The notes under the pieces are model-generated. The model ran no database searches. It saw only the letters and a program-made list of their open reading frames with translations, and was not told the origin of the DNA. Both the position numbers and the translations under genes were made by a program. This document shows, piece after piece, positions 11,190-22,034 of a stretch of DNA of 64,000 nt (its first letter is position 1; every line of letters begins with the position of its first letter). The stretch is from the NCBI RefSeq assembly GCF_023091745.1, contig NC_068910.1, positions 183,513,170-183,577,169 of the forward strand, read 5' to 3'. Source of the stretch: Budorcas taxicolor. Lineage: Eukaryota; Chordata; Mammalia; Artiodactyla; Bovidae.

Positions 11190-12060
11190 TCTCCCATTAT
11201 TTACCTCTCCATTCATTTCTATGTGGGGCTACTTGTGTTTTCTCATTAACCAGCCTGTGATAAGGGGCATGGATGCTGGGCCAATAAAAGGTAAACAACA
11301 CTTGCCAACCGAAAAATACAATGAGATACCGGTGACTGCTGCTTCCTGTGAAAACTTCATTAGCAATAAATGAGTTACCAGATGTCACACATCAGATTTG
11401 AAATTAAAATATATTCCCACTATTTGTGTGCAGTCTGAGCAGGAGGAAAAAATGAACTCTTTCCAAGAGTTGCATAAGATAATGTACTTCTTTGCCTCGG
11501 ATAGTTTGTTTCTCCTATAAACATAGAATAAATGCATCCCTTGGTTTGTAAAGGGGAATAATAGCATTTTTGCACACAAAAGCTATGCAGTGAGGTTGCA
11601 CATAACTTATCCAGCAGCAACTCTTTAAGGATAAGGTGAATGTTCTCAAACATTCTACGGCACACCGAGACCACCATCTTGTTTTTAACTTGGCCATAGC
11701 AATTCCTATCTTTTCTTGCCTTCACCTTCAGCAAGCAATTTCTGCTTTTATTACCAACAATAAAGCTGTTCAGCTCAGCAACTGTCAACATCAACTCCAT
11801 TCTTCCTGAACTTGCTGTAACAACAACCCTGTTAGTGCTTCCCTTTTTTCATAAGATATAAAACCGCTCCTCTTGTTTTTCTAGCTAGCTAAGCTGACTC
11901 TGTTCTGTTTCTCGAAGCTACAAGCCTCCAATTGGAAAGCACTCGTGGTTAAGGAGGAAACCTCACAGTAGGATATGGGGCAGCATGGTTTCACTTGAGC
12001 CAGCAGAAATTTCGTGTGATAAGCCAGTGTGGTAGAAATGTCTAACACACTCTAGTTTTT
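11190..12060. other. Unassigned sequence with promoter-like TATA motif
   Basis: No repeat family recognised. On the plus strand 'gatataaaaccgctcc' (TATAAAA at 11857-11863) sits in a block whose texture recalls a solitary retroviral LTR U3/R region, but I could not place LTR ends. A 126-codon minus-strand frame at 11420-11800 looks like chance. A degraded endogenous LTR is one reading; unique DNA is the other. Confidence 0.25.
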
Positions 12061-12649
12061 ATAAATAAATATTTTTGGCAGAAGAAGGCCCATGTTCCTT
12101 CACAGTTTCAAAATCTCCACAGTTATTTGGTTCCAACTGAAGACCATGACTGTTTCAAACTGTTTATTTCCTTTCTTTCCTAATTTATTTTTGTTCTTAT
12201 CTCTTGTAAGACTGGTGAAGCCTATAAATCAAATTAAGAGGGTGAATGTAAATTATCATTCTCAAGCCTCCTCTTGGAGAAATATTTACATAGAATTTCT
12301 TTACACATAGAAATTTCCCAAAGCACTTAAACATTTATTTCTGGATCATTTACTACTCATCAGATGCTAGAGATGCTGAATCCACTGCCCTTTGACCTTT
12401 GCATAAAGGAAACCAGCACATGTTTGAGATACTTATATATGTCAGTAGGGAAAATATCTGTTTAAACCTTTCAACTGTGTAACTTCAGCACAAAGTGACA
12501 CACAAGTGTTCAGACAAACTTATTCAATCTATAACCATTTTCTACGCTTCTCTGTTTCCTCTGGTATCTGATTCACATAGAGGACTTATAATACTGGTGG
12601 CTTACCACTAACAATAGTAATGTTTATGATATTGAATGCTTACTGTATT

Positions 12650-12807
12650 CCAAGTATTGTGCTGCTGCTGCTGCTGCTGCTAGGTCGCTTCAGTCATGTC
12701 CGACTCTGTGTGACCCCTAGACGGCAGCCCACTGGGCTCCCCTGTCCCTGATTCTCCAGGCAAGAATACTGGAGTGGGTTGCCGTTTCCTTCTCCAAGTA
12801 TTGTGCT
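12650..12807 (-). mobile_element. Bov-A SINE monomer, antisense, with target-site duplications
   Basis: A single reversed A unit ('gtcgcttcagtcatgtccg' to 'gtttccttctcc') whose tail is a (GCT)n run at the left, that is (AGC)n on the SINE strand. Target-site duplications 'ccaagtattgtgct' lie at 12650-12663 and 12794-12807. It lacks the tRNA head. Confidence 0.9.
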
Positions 12808-12835
12808 ACTTGCTTTCATCTCTGTAAGAGTCCTC

Positions 12836-13425
12836 TTTTGAATGAAATTGTGTCTCTGCCTGCTCCACAACAAATTCACGGGACTTCCCAGGTGGCTCGG
12901 TGGTAAAGAATCTGCCTGCCAGTGCAGGAGACACAAGAGATGCAGGGTTTAGTCCCTGGGTTGGGAAGATCTCCTGGAGGAGGAAATGGCAATCTACTCT
13001 AGTATTCTTGCCTGGAGAATCCCATGGACAGAGGAGCCTGGTGGCTACAGTCCATGGGGTTGCCAAGAGTGAGACACAACTGAGCAACTGGGCACATGCT
13101 CACACCAAATTCATAGGTTGAAGTCTGAATCTCCAATGTGACTATATTTGGAGACAGGGCATTTGAAGAGGTAATTAAGGTTAAATGAGGTCATGAGGTT
13201 GGAGCCCTAATCCAGCATGACTGGTGTCCTTGTAAGGGGGAGACACACCAGACATGAATGCGCTTGCACAGAGGAGAAGTGATGTGAACACAGTGAGAAG
13301 ATGACTGTCTTCAAGTGATAAAGAAAGGTGTCACCAGAAACCAGCCCTGCTGGCACTCTGACCTTGACCTTCCCAAACTGTGAGAAAATAAATTTCTGTT
13401 GTCATTTGTTGTGGCAGAACAAGGC
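12836..13425 (+). mobile_element. MaLR-type (MLT1-like) LTR, split by a SINE
   Basis: Outside the SINE at 12879-13100 the sequence follows a MaLR/ERVL solo LTR: 'gtgactatatttggagacag', 'ggttaaatgaggtcatgagg', 'gactggtgtccttgtaag', 'accagccctgctggcactct', then 'gtgagaaaataaatttctg' near the polyadenylation region. The last part is shortened by an internal deletion. It is an ancient non-coding endogenous retroviral remnant. The subfamily is unsure. Confidence 0.75.
12866..13113 (+). mobile_element. Bov-tA SINE inside an LTR, with target-site duplications
   Basis: Body 12879-13100, sense, from 'gggacttcccaggtggctc' to 'gagacacaactgagcaactg'. Target-site duplications 'cacaMcaaattca' lie at 12866-12878 and 13101-13113, with one mismatch. 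It interrupts the MaLR-type LTR near that element's 5' end. Confidence 0.93.
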
Positions 13426-13437
13426 TTATGAGGGAAG

Positions 13438-13490
13438 GCACCATTATTCCCGCTCTTCAGATGAAGAAACTGAGGCTTAGAGAGCAGATC
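13438..13490 (-). repeat. MIR SINE fragment, antisense
   Basis: The short reversed MIR core 'cagatgaagaaactgaggc' and its flanks are recognisable. Confidence 0.65.
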
Positions 13491-13565
13491 CTTATATTTT
13501 TGACATTTTAAAGTTTCAAGGCTCAGTTCTTTTTGTTTTGGTAAAGTCATCTCTTCACACTCTGG

Positions 13566-13779
13566 TTTAGCGCTTTTTAATCAGGGGTAATTTTGCCCTC
13601 TGGAGACATTTCTCAATGTCTGGAAACATTTTTGGTTCTCATAACAGGGTGAGCAAGAGAAGGGGGTATTAATAGCAACTAGAGAGTAGAGACCAAAGAT
13701 ATTGCTAAGCATCTTACAAGGCACAGGACAGACCCTCACAGCCTGGTCGAAGATGTCAATAGTGCTGTTGTTGAGAAGC
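13566..13779 (+). mobile_element. MER20-like hAT element
   Basis: Near full-length match to the roughly 220-bp MER20 pattern: 'aattttgccctctggagaca', 'caatgtctggaaacattttt', 'ggcacaggacagaccctcac', 'gatgtcaatagtgctgttg'. Elements of this family have been reported as gene-regulatory sequences in placental mammals, but nothing here shows activity. Confidence 0.82.
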
Positions 13780-13990
13780 TTTTCTAGTTTGGACGTTTTT
13801 TTTTCCCTTTTCAATTTCTGATAACCTGTAGTTCGCATCTTTCATGGGATGAGTTAATTATACAGTATATTTTATTGGTGGTTTTGTTTCATGTATTATA
13901 TTCATATCTTCCCAGGGAAACTACTTTTGAGATTCCTCAAAAGATAAAATTCTGTCAGGTGGCCTTCAAATGTTCAAGGTCATGTTGAAT

Positions 13991-14418
13991 ACTTATTCAG
14001 TTCAGTTCAGTTCAGTCCAGTCGCTCAGTCATGTCCAACTCTTGCGACCCTATGAACTGCAGCGTGCCAGGCCTCCCTGTCCATCACCAACTCCCGGAGT
14101 TCACTCAAACTCACATCCATCGAGTCAGATGCCATTCAGCCATCTCATCCTCTGTCGTCCCCTTCTCCTCCTGCCCCCAGTTCCTCCGAGCATCGGAGTC
14201 TTTTCCAATGAGTTAACTCTTCACATGAGGTGGCCAAAGTACTGGAGTTTCAGCTTTAGCATCATTCCTTCCAAAGAAATCCCAGAGCTGATCTCCTTCA
14301 GAATGGACTGGTTGGATCTCTTTGCAGTCCAAGGGACTCTCAAGAGTCTTCTCCAACACCACAGTTCAAAAGCATCAATTCTTTGGCACTCAGCTTTCTT
14401 CACAGTCCAACTCTTATT
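13991..14418 (-). mobile_element. BovB (RTE) LINE 3' end, antisense
   Basis: The left edge is a (ttcag)n run, the reversed BovB tail, followed by about 420 bp of reversed 3' sequence including 'gccatctcatcctctgtcgt'. A minus-strand frame ends with a TGA stop at 14221-14223, where some copies have CGA. A possible short duplication 'cttatt' occurs at both ends and is weak. Confidence 0.93.
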
Positions 14419-14635
14419 AGAGGGTCCAAAGTTGTGAGCTGACTAAATATCTGTTATGTCAGATCTTTCTAGAAATTATCCTCTTTGAGCATTTTCCAGA
14501 ATTCTAGGATTCTGTACAAGAACAACGGAAGAGAGAATTTGAACTTAGATTCATCATAGGGTCTTCAAGGTATTTGATGGTTCCTATAGTAACCCCAGTT
14601 GCCTCTGGAGGGAAGCAATTCCGGAAGTCAAACCC

Positions 14636-14648
14636 TGCCCTCTGGTGG
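14636..14648 (-). promoter_or_regulatory. CTCF-like binding motif
   Basis: The minus strand reads 'ccaccagagggca', which fits the CTCF core CCASYAGRKGGC. It lies in unique sequence rather than in a SINE. A motif match alone does not show occupancy. Confidence 0.45.
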
Positions 14649-14660
14649 CATCACTGCCAT

Positions 14661-15640
14661 AGGCAACTGCTGTGTCAATCTGAATCATTAGTGTCCCAAC
14701 TGATTTTACAATATTTGAATGTAATTTAATCTTTGATTGGATATTAGGCTTTTTTTTTCTCTGTGGATCAATGCACTGAATGTAGCCTGTCATTAAGGCT
14801 CTCAGAATTAAATCAAGTAAAGTAAGAGAGGATAAACATACTTAGTTACAAACAATAATCTCTTGAAGTCTGTGAACCAGAGTTTCAATTACTTAGTTTG
14901 AGTCTCTGTTCTGTGTCTCCTCTGCCCAACTGCTTTTTATGATCCATAAGGGCAATGAGTAGTTGTTTTTGTAGCTGAAGAACATTTCTGGAAAAAAGAG
15001 TTTCTAAATGAAACTCTATTAACAATATTAATAGAATTCTATGACCAAAATTTTAATTGTTGCATTGGTTCCTGTGGACTTTCCCTACAAATTTCTTATA
15101 GACTAGTCCTGCAAGAAAAGCACCATTATGTTTGAAATACCAGCTAAATCTGAGGAAATTATACTTCTCCTTTTCCCCATTAAGAAGTCTGTTCTCTCAC
15201 TAGGAAAACACCACTGTACTTCTTATCACAGAATGCAGCCTTTTCTGTATACTGATGCCAAATGGGTAACATTTTAGTGGGGTATTTGAAGTTGTGATAC
15301 GTAACTCCATGGGAGACAAGCAAGGTCATTCAGAAGGTCTTTTCATTGAGAACATCAGAGCTTTCAAAAGACGCAGGCAGCCTTTCCTGGATAATTGGGG
15401 TAAAACCGAAATAAAGCAAAACACCATAAAGAACAAAGATAGGCGATCAGATGGAAACACTTAGAATTAGGAGGTAAAAGATACAGTAAATGCTGATGCT
15501 GAATCTTATAAATATATAAAACCAACAGCATTGAGTAAAAAGTGACATAATTCAAGAAGTTGAAGAGCAGAAATCAGCTGATTGCAGGGTTTAGCAGAGG
15601 GGAAAAAGGACTGAGAACTAACACTAGCCTGGAACTGAGA
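14661..15640. other. Unassigned sequence
   Basis: No recognisable repeat, exon or simple repeat beyond a short T-run near 14750. Confidence 0.4.
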
Positions 15641-15649
15641 GATGGAGGA

Positions 15650-15790
15650 CTTTGTGGCTTTTTCTTTGCTGTTCTAGAAATTGAGACCTTAGGCAAATCA
15701 TTAAACTGTCACTGGACTTTGCTCTGATAAACGGGAATGAGATGATAAAACTCCTACCTTCCCTTGTAAGAACGTTGTGAGATTCTATAT
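15650..15790 (+). repeat. MIR SINE fragment
   Basis: A degraded MIR pattern: 'gagaccttaggcaaatcatt', then 'gataaacgggaatgagatg', then 'gaacgttgtgagatt'. Confidence 0.55.
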
Positions 15791-15984
15791 TTAAAATAGT
15801 TTCCTCAAAAGATAGTTTGTTATAACCCATTCACATGAATAGACTATATAACATAAAAACAAGTTTAATATATGGCTGAAGTGGAAAGCTAATCTTATGT
15901 CAAGCAGTAAATATTCAGCACTGAGAATCTTAAAAGGGAACATTAATGTTAGCAGTGTCTGCTGGCTGGCGGGCATCATGCAAA

Positions 15985-16205
15985 ACAGACCATAGGCTTT
16001 GCAGTCACAAAGGTCAGTTAAGATCCTGGCTCAGGTTCTGACTAATCTTGTAACTGGTTAATTTACTCATTCTCTTTGAGCCTTAGTCTCCTCATCTTTT
16101 AAAACAGGATAAAAATTTGCTGTTAACGTGAAGGTTAAATGAAACTTGGAGGGGGAGAGATTGCTAAACATTCAGTAAATGTTATCTATTATTACTGTCA
16201 TTCTA
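15985..16205 (+). repeat. MIR SINE
   Basis: Fairly complete MIR: 'tttgcagtcacaaaggtcag', 'gatcctggctcaggttctga', 'gagccttagtctcctcatct', 'ggttaaatgaaac' and an 'acattcagtaaatgttatc' tail. Confidence 0.75.
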
Positions 16206-17204
16206 TATGTTTTCAATATATATTCATATGTCCCCATCAAATACTAGGTGAATTACCCCATAAAATTATACTTTATATATATAATTATACATATGTATAT
16301 AATTTGTCACATTATTAACACATGGCCAAGAAACAGATTGGAATAATGTTAGAGTTCTGTCAGTACAGTGCAGTATGGTGATACCACTTGTTATTCAGTA
16401 AAGCAACGGAAAAGATCCAGGAAGGATCCATTTTTAAAATAAGTGAAAGAATAAACATCTAAAGTTCAGATAATTTTAAGTTTACTTTAAGCTGGGAGGG
16501 GAAAAATATCACACTATAGACCTTTGGTTGGTGAATCATACCTAATTATATGGCAAAAATTTCCTTCAAAGTGCAGGATTCAGACAAAAAACTTTCTTTG
16601 CCAATAGCTCCCCTAGTATTCATATAAGTCTCTTCCTTGAATTATCTGATTTAACATGTGGTAATTGGTTTTTTAAAAATATGACTTCACAAGATTCACC
16701 GTCTAATAATTATAAAACGTTATATTGTTTCTGGTAATAACATTTCTGATATTACTCTATTACTGTATAAAATAATGGAAAAACAAATTAGGCTAAATAT
16801 TTTTGTACTCAGAATAGAGCAGGCAGATTTGTGAAGTTCATTAGAACTTTGTGAACATAACATAATATGATAATAATTTTGGATATGAAGAGGTTCTAAT
16901 CCAGAGAAAATATGTTTAGAAATCAATCTATTTCAGTATGCATTGTAATATGCATGCCAACCATCAACTTAAAGCCATTTTCTAGATAAATTACATGGTT
17001 CATGTTATACCAGCAAATTAAGATGTTCTCTACATAAAAAGTCATTCTGTAACTATGGACTTTTGATTTAGGTTTGGAGTGTAGCTTTATCTTAGTGTGG
17101 ATCAGGAAGTCACAGAAATTTGTGCTATAGGAGTAAATTTAGGGGTCAAATTTATTGCTTTTCTTCTTGAGAGAAATATAGGAATATATATCTATGCCCT
17201 TAGA
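16206..17204. other. Unassigned AT-rich sequence
   Basis: No repeat recognised apart from short TA-rich patches near 16273-16310. Confidence 0.4.
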
Positions 17205-17460
17205 AACACCAGGGAAAGCAGAGACACAATGGTGGAGTAGAAGGACTTGAGCTTATCTCCTCTTATGAAAACATCAAAAATCACAACAAATTGCTAAAGA
17301 ACCATCAATAAAAATAATGCCAAAAAAGATATTCTGCATCCAAAGACAAAGAAGAAGCCACAGTGAAAGAGTAGAAGGGGAGCATTTGTGATACAATCAA
17401 ATCCCATACCTGCCAGGCTGGCCACCCATAAACTATATGTTTGCCCTTTATCCCTGTAAA
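17205..17460 (+). mobile_element. L1 LINE 5' end fragment
   Basis: Matches the 5' UTR region of ruminant L1: 'caatggtggagtagaaggac', 'gaaaacatcaaaaatcacaa', 'gcatccaaagacaaagaaga', 'caaatcccatacctgcc'. The rest of an L1 does not follow. An isolated 5' end is unusual, because L1 insertions normally lose the 5' end. Confidence 0.7.
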
Positions 17461-18184
17461 CATACACAATTACTATATTCTAAATGGGGTCTTCATTGTC
17501 AGACTTCCCAAGAAAGTCTATTTTAACCTATAATGTAGTTGAATCTATAATCTATAATGCTCTGCCGTCATGTGCTTTCATTGAAACAACTTGAATTAGA
17601 GATTTATAACATTTTATTGCTGGAATGGGCCCTGGAAATTACATGCTCTGGGGTTCACATGTTTAAATACTTACAGGCGCTGGGAGTAACAGAGATGGGT
17701 GAAGCAGGCATGGTGGTGGACCTTTGCCCTTTCTCAGAGGATGTGGGGATGGGGAATCTTGATTGTGTCAGTTGTGACTGGGTGAGATACAGGCTGAGTT
17801 TTTTTTAAGGCAGGCTGGAAATTTCAAACTTTAGATGGAATATCTTATTTTGAAATGTTTTCAACTAAAGTAAATGGAAAAAAAAAGCAACACTGCGTGG
17901 AACTAAACAGAACTCTTTAGCAGATCAAATTTAGCTCTAGGAGTGCCAGTTTACAACTTAGGATCCAAATTTACAAATAAGAAGCCCCAGCGACATGCTG
18001 CAGACACCCATTCCAGTGTTTTTATAATAAGTAAATACTTCAAGTACACCGCCATTAGACAACTCCCTCCCCAAATTCCATTTCCACAAGCAACAACAAC
18101 CCATGACAGGATTTTCAGGTAGCAGGAAGACACCTGCTACCCATCAGAGATATGATGGGATGAGGTTATTACCCACCCCTGCTT
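17461..18184. other. Unassigned sequence
   Basis: No repeat or exon recognised. An 83-codon plus-strand frame at 17557-17808 has no familiar pattern. Confidence 0.4.
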
Positions 18185-18365
18185 TCATGAGAGGGCTGCC
18201 CTGGTGGCTCAATGGTAAAAAATCTGCCTGCCAATGCAGAAGACTCAGTTTTGATCCCTGGGTCGGGAAGACACCCTAGGGAAGGGAATGGCAACCCACT
18301 CCAGATTTCTTGCCTGGAGAATCCTATGGACAAAGAAACACTAAATAGCAACAACTCTCATGAGA
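18185..18365 (+). mobile_element. Bov-tA SINE, 3'-deleted, with target-site duplications
   Basis: Body 18193-18357. The head 'gggctgccctggtggctca' and body are present, but the segment after 'gagaatcctatggac' is collapsed to a short tail. Target-site duplications 'tcatgaga' lie at 18185-18192 and 18358-18365, so the deletion is internal to the inserted copy. Confidence 0.9.
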
Positions 18366-19037
18366 CTGCTCTGGTGCAGAGTCTGAGAACTTGTGCAGAA
18401 TGGCAGCCAGGACTGTGTCCTTGATTATTTGATCTTGATAGCAATTTATCTTTCCTTTTTCCTTTTTATATTTTGGAGAATATACTGTTAGGTTTTCTAG
18501 AGCTGTGTTGCATTTCACTAAAGTGATGTCTCCATGTAGGTGAATATAGCACACAGTCTGTGAAATTTGGTTACTGCATGTTATTTTAACTTTTATTCAA
18601 AAATATCATCTAGTGCCCAAAAGATGGTCAGTAGTGAAAGCACCTGATGTCATTTCATAGAGCCATAAGGATCAAATGGTCCTGGTTATATAACTGGTGA
18701 TGAGGTTAAATTTTAAAATATTTTTAGTAAGTACTAAAAGATATTTATTTTTGAAAACTTCCTTATCAAATGTTTTTAAAGTGAAATGTGATATTCCAAG
18801 CATGAAATTATCTACACATTTGTGTTTCAAGGCTGCGTTTGTGTTTCTGATACTGTTTTCTAAATTCATTTACTGTGGTTTAGGAACACACACACACACA
18901 AAAGTACCTAGAGAGACTATATGTGCTATTGACAAGGTGAGTACATTGAGGGAGTTACACATAATTAATACTGGAGGAATATGGAGTATGTCTGATGAAT
19001 AGTAACATTTGGCTAGCATATACATTTCTTGGGATCA
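18366..19037. other. Unassigned sequence with (CA)n
   Basis: No transposable element recognised. A short (CA)n tract lies at about 18887-18900. A 101-codon frame at 18697-19002 runs through it and looks non-coding. Confidence 0.4.
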
Positions 19038-19231
19038 TGAAAGTGAAAATGTTAGTCACTCAGTCATCTTCAACTCTTTGCAGCACCATGGACTGTAGCC
19101 CGCCAGGCTTCTCTGTCCATGGGATTCTCCAGGCAAGAATCCTGGAAGGGGTTGCCATTCCCTTCTCTAGGAGATCTTCCCAATCCAGGGTCTCCTGAAT
19201 CACAGGCAGATTCTGAGCCACCAGAGAAGTC
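19038..19231 (-). mobile_element. Bov-tA SINE, antisense
   Basis: Reversed SINE from 'gaaagtgaaaatgttagtca' to the reversed head 'gagccaccagagaagtc'. A central deletion near 19185-19200 removes part of the B-box region. No target-site duplication found. Confidence 0.9.
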
Positions 19232-19899
19232 TTAGCCCTAATAAAACTTTTTAGACAAGTAAGTTTGTTTTTTAGCTGGGTTGGAGAAATAGTTGAATTC
19301 TCATGAGCATATTCTGAATTCTGTAAAAAGGCAACACGTACATTTTGGTTAACTGTTTCATGACCTGGAAGAACACAGTTCATGATTTTATACATAGTGC
19401 CTTGGATGGGAAGAGTGGAGAGCTACAAAAGTACTAACTTCCATTTTAATTTCATTTTGGGTGAAGAAAACAAATTTCATGCTTTTTCAAGCTGTAGAGT
19501 TTTCTAGTGAGATAGAAAATCAAGATAGGAAATAGTGGACCAATAACGTAAACTCTTAGAATTCAGAAAATGCCATGTTGAGGACTGCTAGCTGCTACTT
19601 TGTTGAGATATCTGTGCTACAGTGGAGTGTCAGTCCATCTGACAATGGTGCCATTTGCTTCAGGAGCCAGAGACAGGCTGCAGAGAATTAAAGTGAGATG
19701 AGAAAGGGCCAACTGGAGCCCTTCAGGAAGTCTGTTGTCTTCAGACGGTAAACTCCTCTTAAAGGTAGTATTCACCTGGGAATTTCAGTATTAAGCAAGT
19801 ATGAAGTATTAGGCTGCTCGGATCAAACTCATAATACAGGGAAGAATATGGTGCAGGCAGTGGAAGGAATGTGGTCAAACCAAGTTTGAGTTTTCAGCT
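19232..19899. other. Unassigned sequence
   Basis: No repeat or exon recognised. Confidence 0.4.
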
Positions 19900-20830
19900 C
19901 CAGAAATTCTATTTCAGACTTTTTAATATTGTGTATGTTGCTTCAATATGTTCAAACATTCCTCTGGCTTCTTGAACATATGGAATGTAGTTATATAGTC
20001 ATCCAATGTCCTTGTAAATGAATTTTATCATCTGTGTCATTACTAGGTCTGTTTCTATTAATTGACTTTTTTTTCTTTTTATGGATTTTTGTTTTCATGC
20101 TTCTTTGCATGCCTGATAACTTTTGAATGGATACTAAACACCATGAACTTTATTTTTACTTTGTTGGATATTGGATGTTCTTGTATTCCTACATAAATTC
20201 TCTAACTACGCTCTGGGAAGCAGTTAAATTGTAGTTTGATTCCTTCAGATCTGGCTTTTAAGCTTGTTTGTTAGATGAGATCAGAGCAACATTTGTGTAT
20301 GTTAGTTGCTTTTCAGTCATGTCCTACTCTTTGCCACCCCATGGACTGTAGTCCGCCAGGCTCATCAGTACATGGGATTCTCCAGGCAAGAATACTGTAG
20401 TGGATTTCCATGCCCTCCTCCAGGGGATCTTCCCAATCCAGGAATTGAACGTGAGTCTCCTGCATTGCAGGCAGACTCTTTACCATCTGAACCACAAGGG
20501 AAGCCTAGAGCAGCATTTAGTCTAATTTTTTCCTATTCCTGAAGCAAAACCCTTCTGAGTATGCCACCTGATGCCCCATGAGTTTTGAGTTCTGCCCCTC
20601 TGGCTAGTGGGAATTTCTGGTTCTGTATCATCTCTGGGGTTGTTGCCTCTAATCCTTTCGGGAGATTACTCATTCACATGCACTGCAGCACAGAGGGGAC
20701 CTTTCAGATCTCCATGCTCTTTCTTTGTAAGGCTCTCCAATGTCTGGTACTCTGCTCTGTGAGCTCTAGCTCCTTGCCTCTCTGGACACCAGCTCCATCC
20801 CCTTAACTCTGGGGGACTTGGGAGCTCCTT
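19900..20830 (-). mobile_element. Old L1M 3' region, antisense, split by a SINE
   Basis: Sequence on both sides of the SINE at 20295-20506 fits the antisense 3' part of an old L1M: 'ggatattggatgttcttgta', 'tctgggaagcagttaaattg', 'gatctggcttttaagcttg', then 'gcatttagtctaatttttt' and 'cctctaatcctttcgggaga'. It is strongly diverged and non-functional. Confidence 0.6.
20283..20518 (-). mobile_element. Bov-tA SINE, antisense, with target-site duplications
   Basis: Body 20295-20506, ending in the reversed head 'accacaagggaagcct'. Target-site duplications 'agagcaRcattt' lie at 20283-20294 and 20507-20518, with one mismatch. It is inserted into an old antisense L1M. Confidence 0.93.
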
Positions 20831-20963
20831 CTGGAGTATCCTTTTCTGAGTTATGGCCTGGCACTTTCTCCAGGCAGTGATCTGGGGCTTACTCCATTTG
20901 TCTCCTCACCCTCAGAGAATACTGCCCTTTGATGGCTGATGTCCACTGTCTTGAAAATCATTG

Positions 20964-20967
<4 letters not shown>

Positions 20968-21011
<44 letters not shown>
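20968..21011. repeat. (TA)n microsatellite
   Basis: A pure TA tract of about 44 bp, immediately left of a SINE insertion. Confidence 0.95.
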
Positions 21012-21014
<3 letters not shown>

Positions 21015-21260
21015 ATATATCTATGAAGGTGAAGGTGAAGATGAAGGTGAAGTCACTCAGTCATGTCCGACTCTTTGCGACCCCGTGGACTGTAACCTAC
21101 GAGGCTTCTCCGTCCGTGGGATTCTCTAGGCAAGAATACTGGAGTGGATTGCCATTTCCTTCTCCAGGGGATCTTCCCGACCCAGGGATCAAACCCAGGT
21201 CTCTCACATTGGAGGCAGATGCTTTAACCTCTGAGCCACCAGGGAAGCCCATATATCTAT
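21015..21260 (-). mobile_element. Bov-tA SINE, antisense, with target-site duplications
   Basis: Body 21025-21250. It carries a (gaaggt)n-like left edge, the reversed body, and the reversed head 'gagccaccagggaagccc'. Target-site duplications 'atatatctat' lie at 21015-21024 and 21251-21260. Low divergence suggests a fairly young copy. Confidence 0.93.
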
Positions 21261-22034
21261 ATGACTATATAATATTTCAGTAGCTGTTTTAGGTAATAAA
21301 GTAAACCCCTCTCACTCAATCTTGGCCTGAGTTTGACCTACTTTTTGTGTGTTTTATTTTGGAAGAACTATGTAGCATCCTCTTGTTTGTCTATTTATGA
21401 AATAAGGGTAAAAATGTAATGACTAATCATATAGTAGAACATATAGGATAGAACATGTTATAGTCTATAAGATTAAGCAAAGGGGCAGCCATACATTGAG
21501 GGTGGACTCTAAAAAAGGACCCATGTGGGGTGACCCTCACAGGATCTCCTGAGCACTCCTCTCTTGCTGGAACAGGGATATGTGCCTTTTTTTGTTGCCC
21601 ACATATCAACTAATAACCCCATCCTTCAACTTGTGGACTTGCTGATGAAGGGTCTCCAGGCCAAAGGCAACTTGACTCCTCTCAGAACCAATGGGGCAAA
21701 AGCAAATTTAGCTGAAACACTTTGCCAAAGCTATCCTGCCACATAACTGTAGTACCTCAATAGAGTATATGTGATTTATAGTTTAAAAAAGTAGTTTTCT
21801 GATTTACACCTTCATTTGAAATAGATCACCATATTCACCAAACTCCTGTGAAGCAGAATGCATAATACTATTAGTTGCAAATATCTGCCCCAAATTATAA
21901 GCATATAGAATTTATTCAGCTTATAGTTAATGGATCAACATTTGAAAAGAAACATTTTTTTTTTAAAGAAAGGTATCTTTCTTCTGAAATATTACAATTC
22001 CAACTTACTAAAGTAGTAACATAAGTGACTACTT
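21261..22034. other. Unassigned sequence
   Basis: No repeat recognised. Short open frames on both strands around 21430-21750 lack any familiar protein pattern. Confidence 0.4.

Noticed and set aside
11420..11800. 126-codon minus-strand frame
   Set aside because: No familiar protein pattern, no promoter or splice context, and composition like its surroundings. Probably chance.
20968..21011. CRISPR-like or regulatory array
   Set aside because: It is a plain TA microsatellite with no spacer structure. The CA and AGC tracts elsewhere are also simple repeats.
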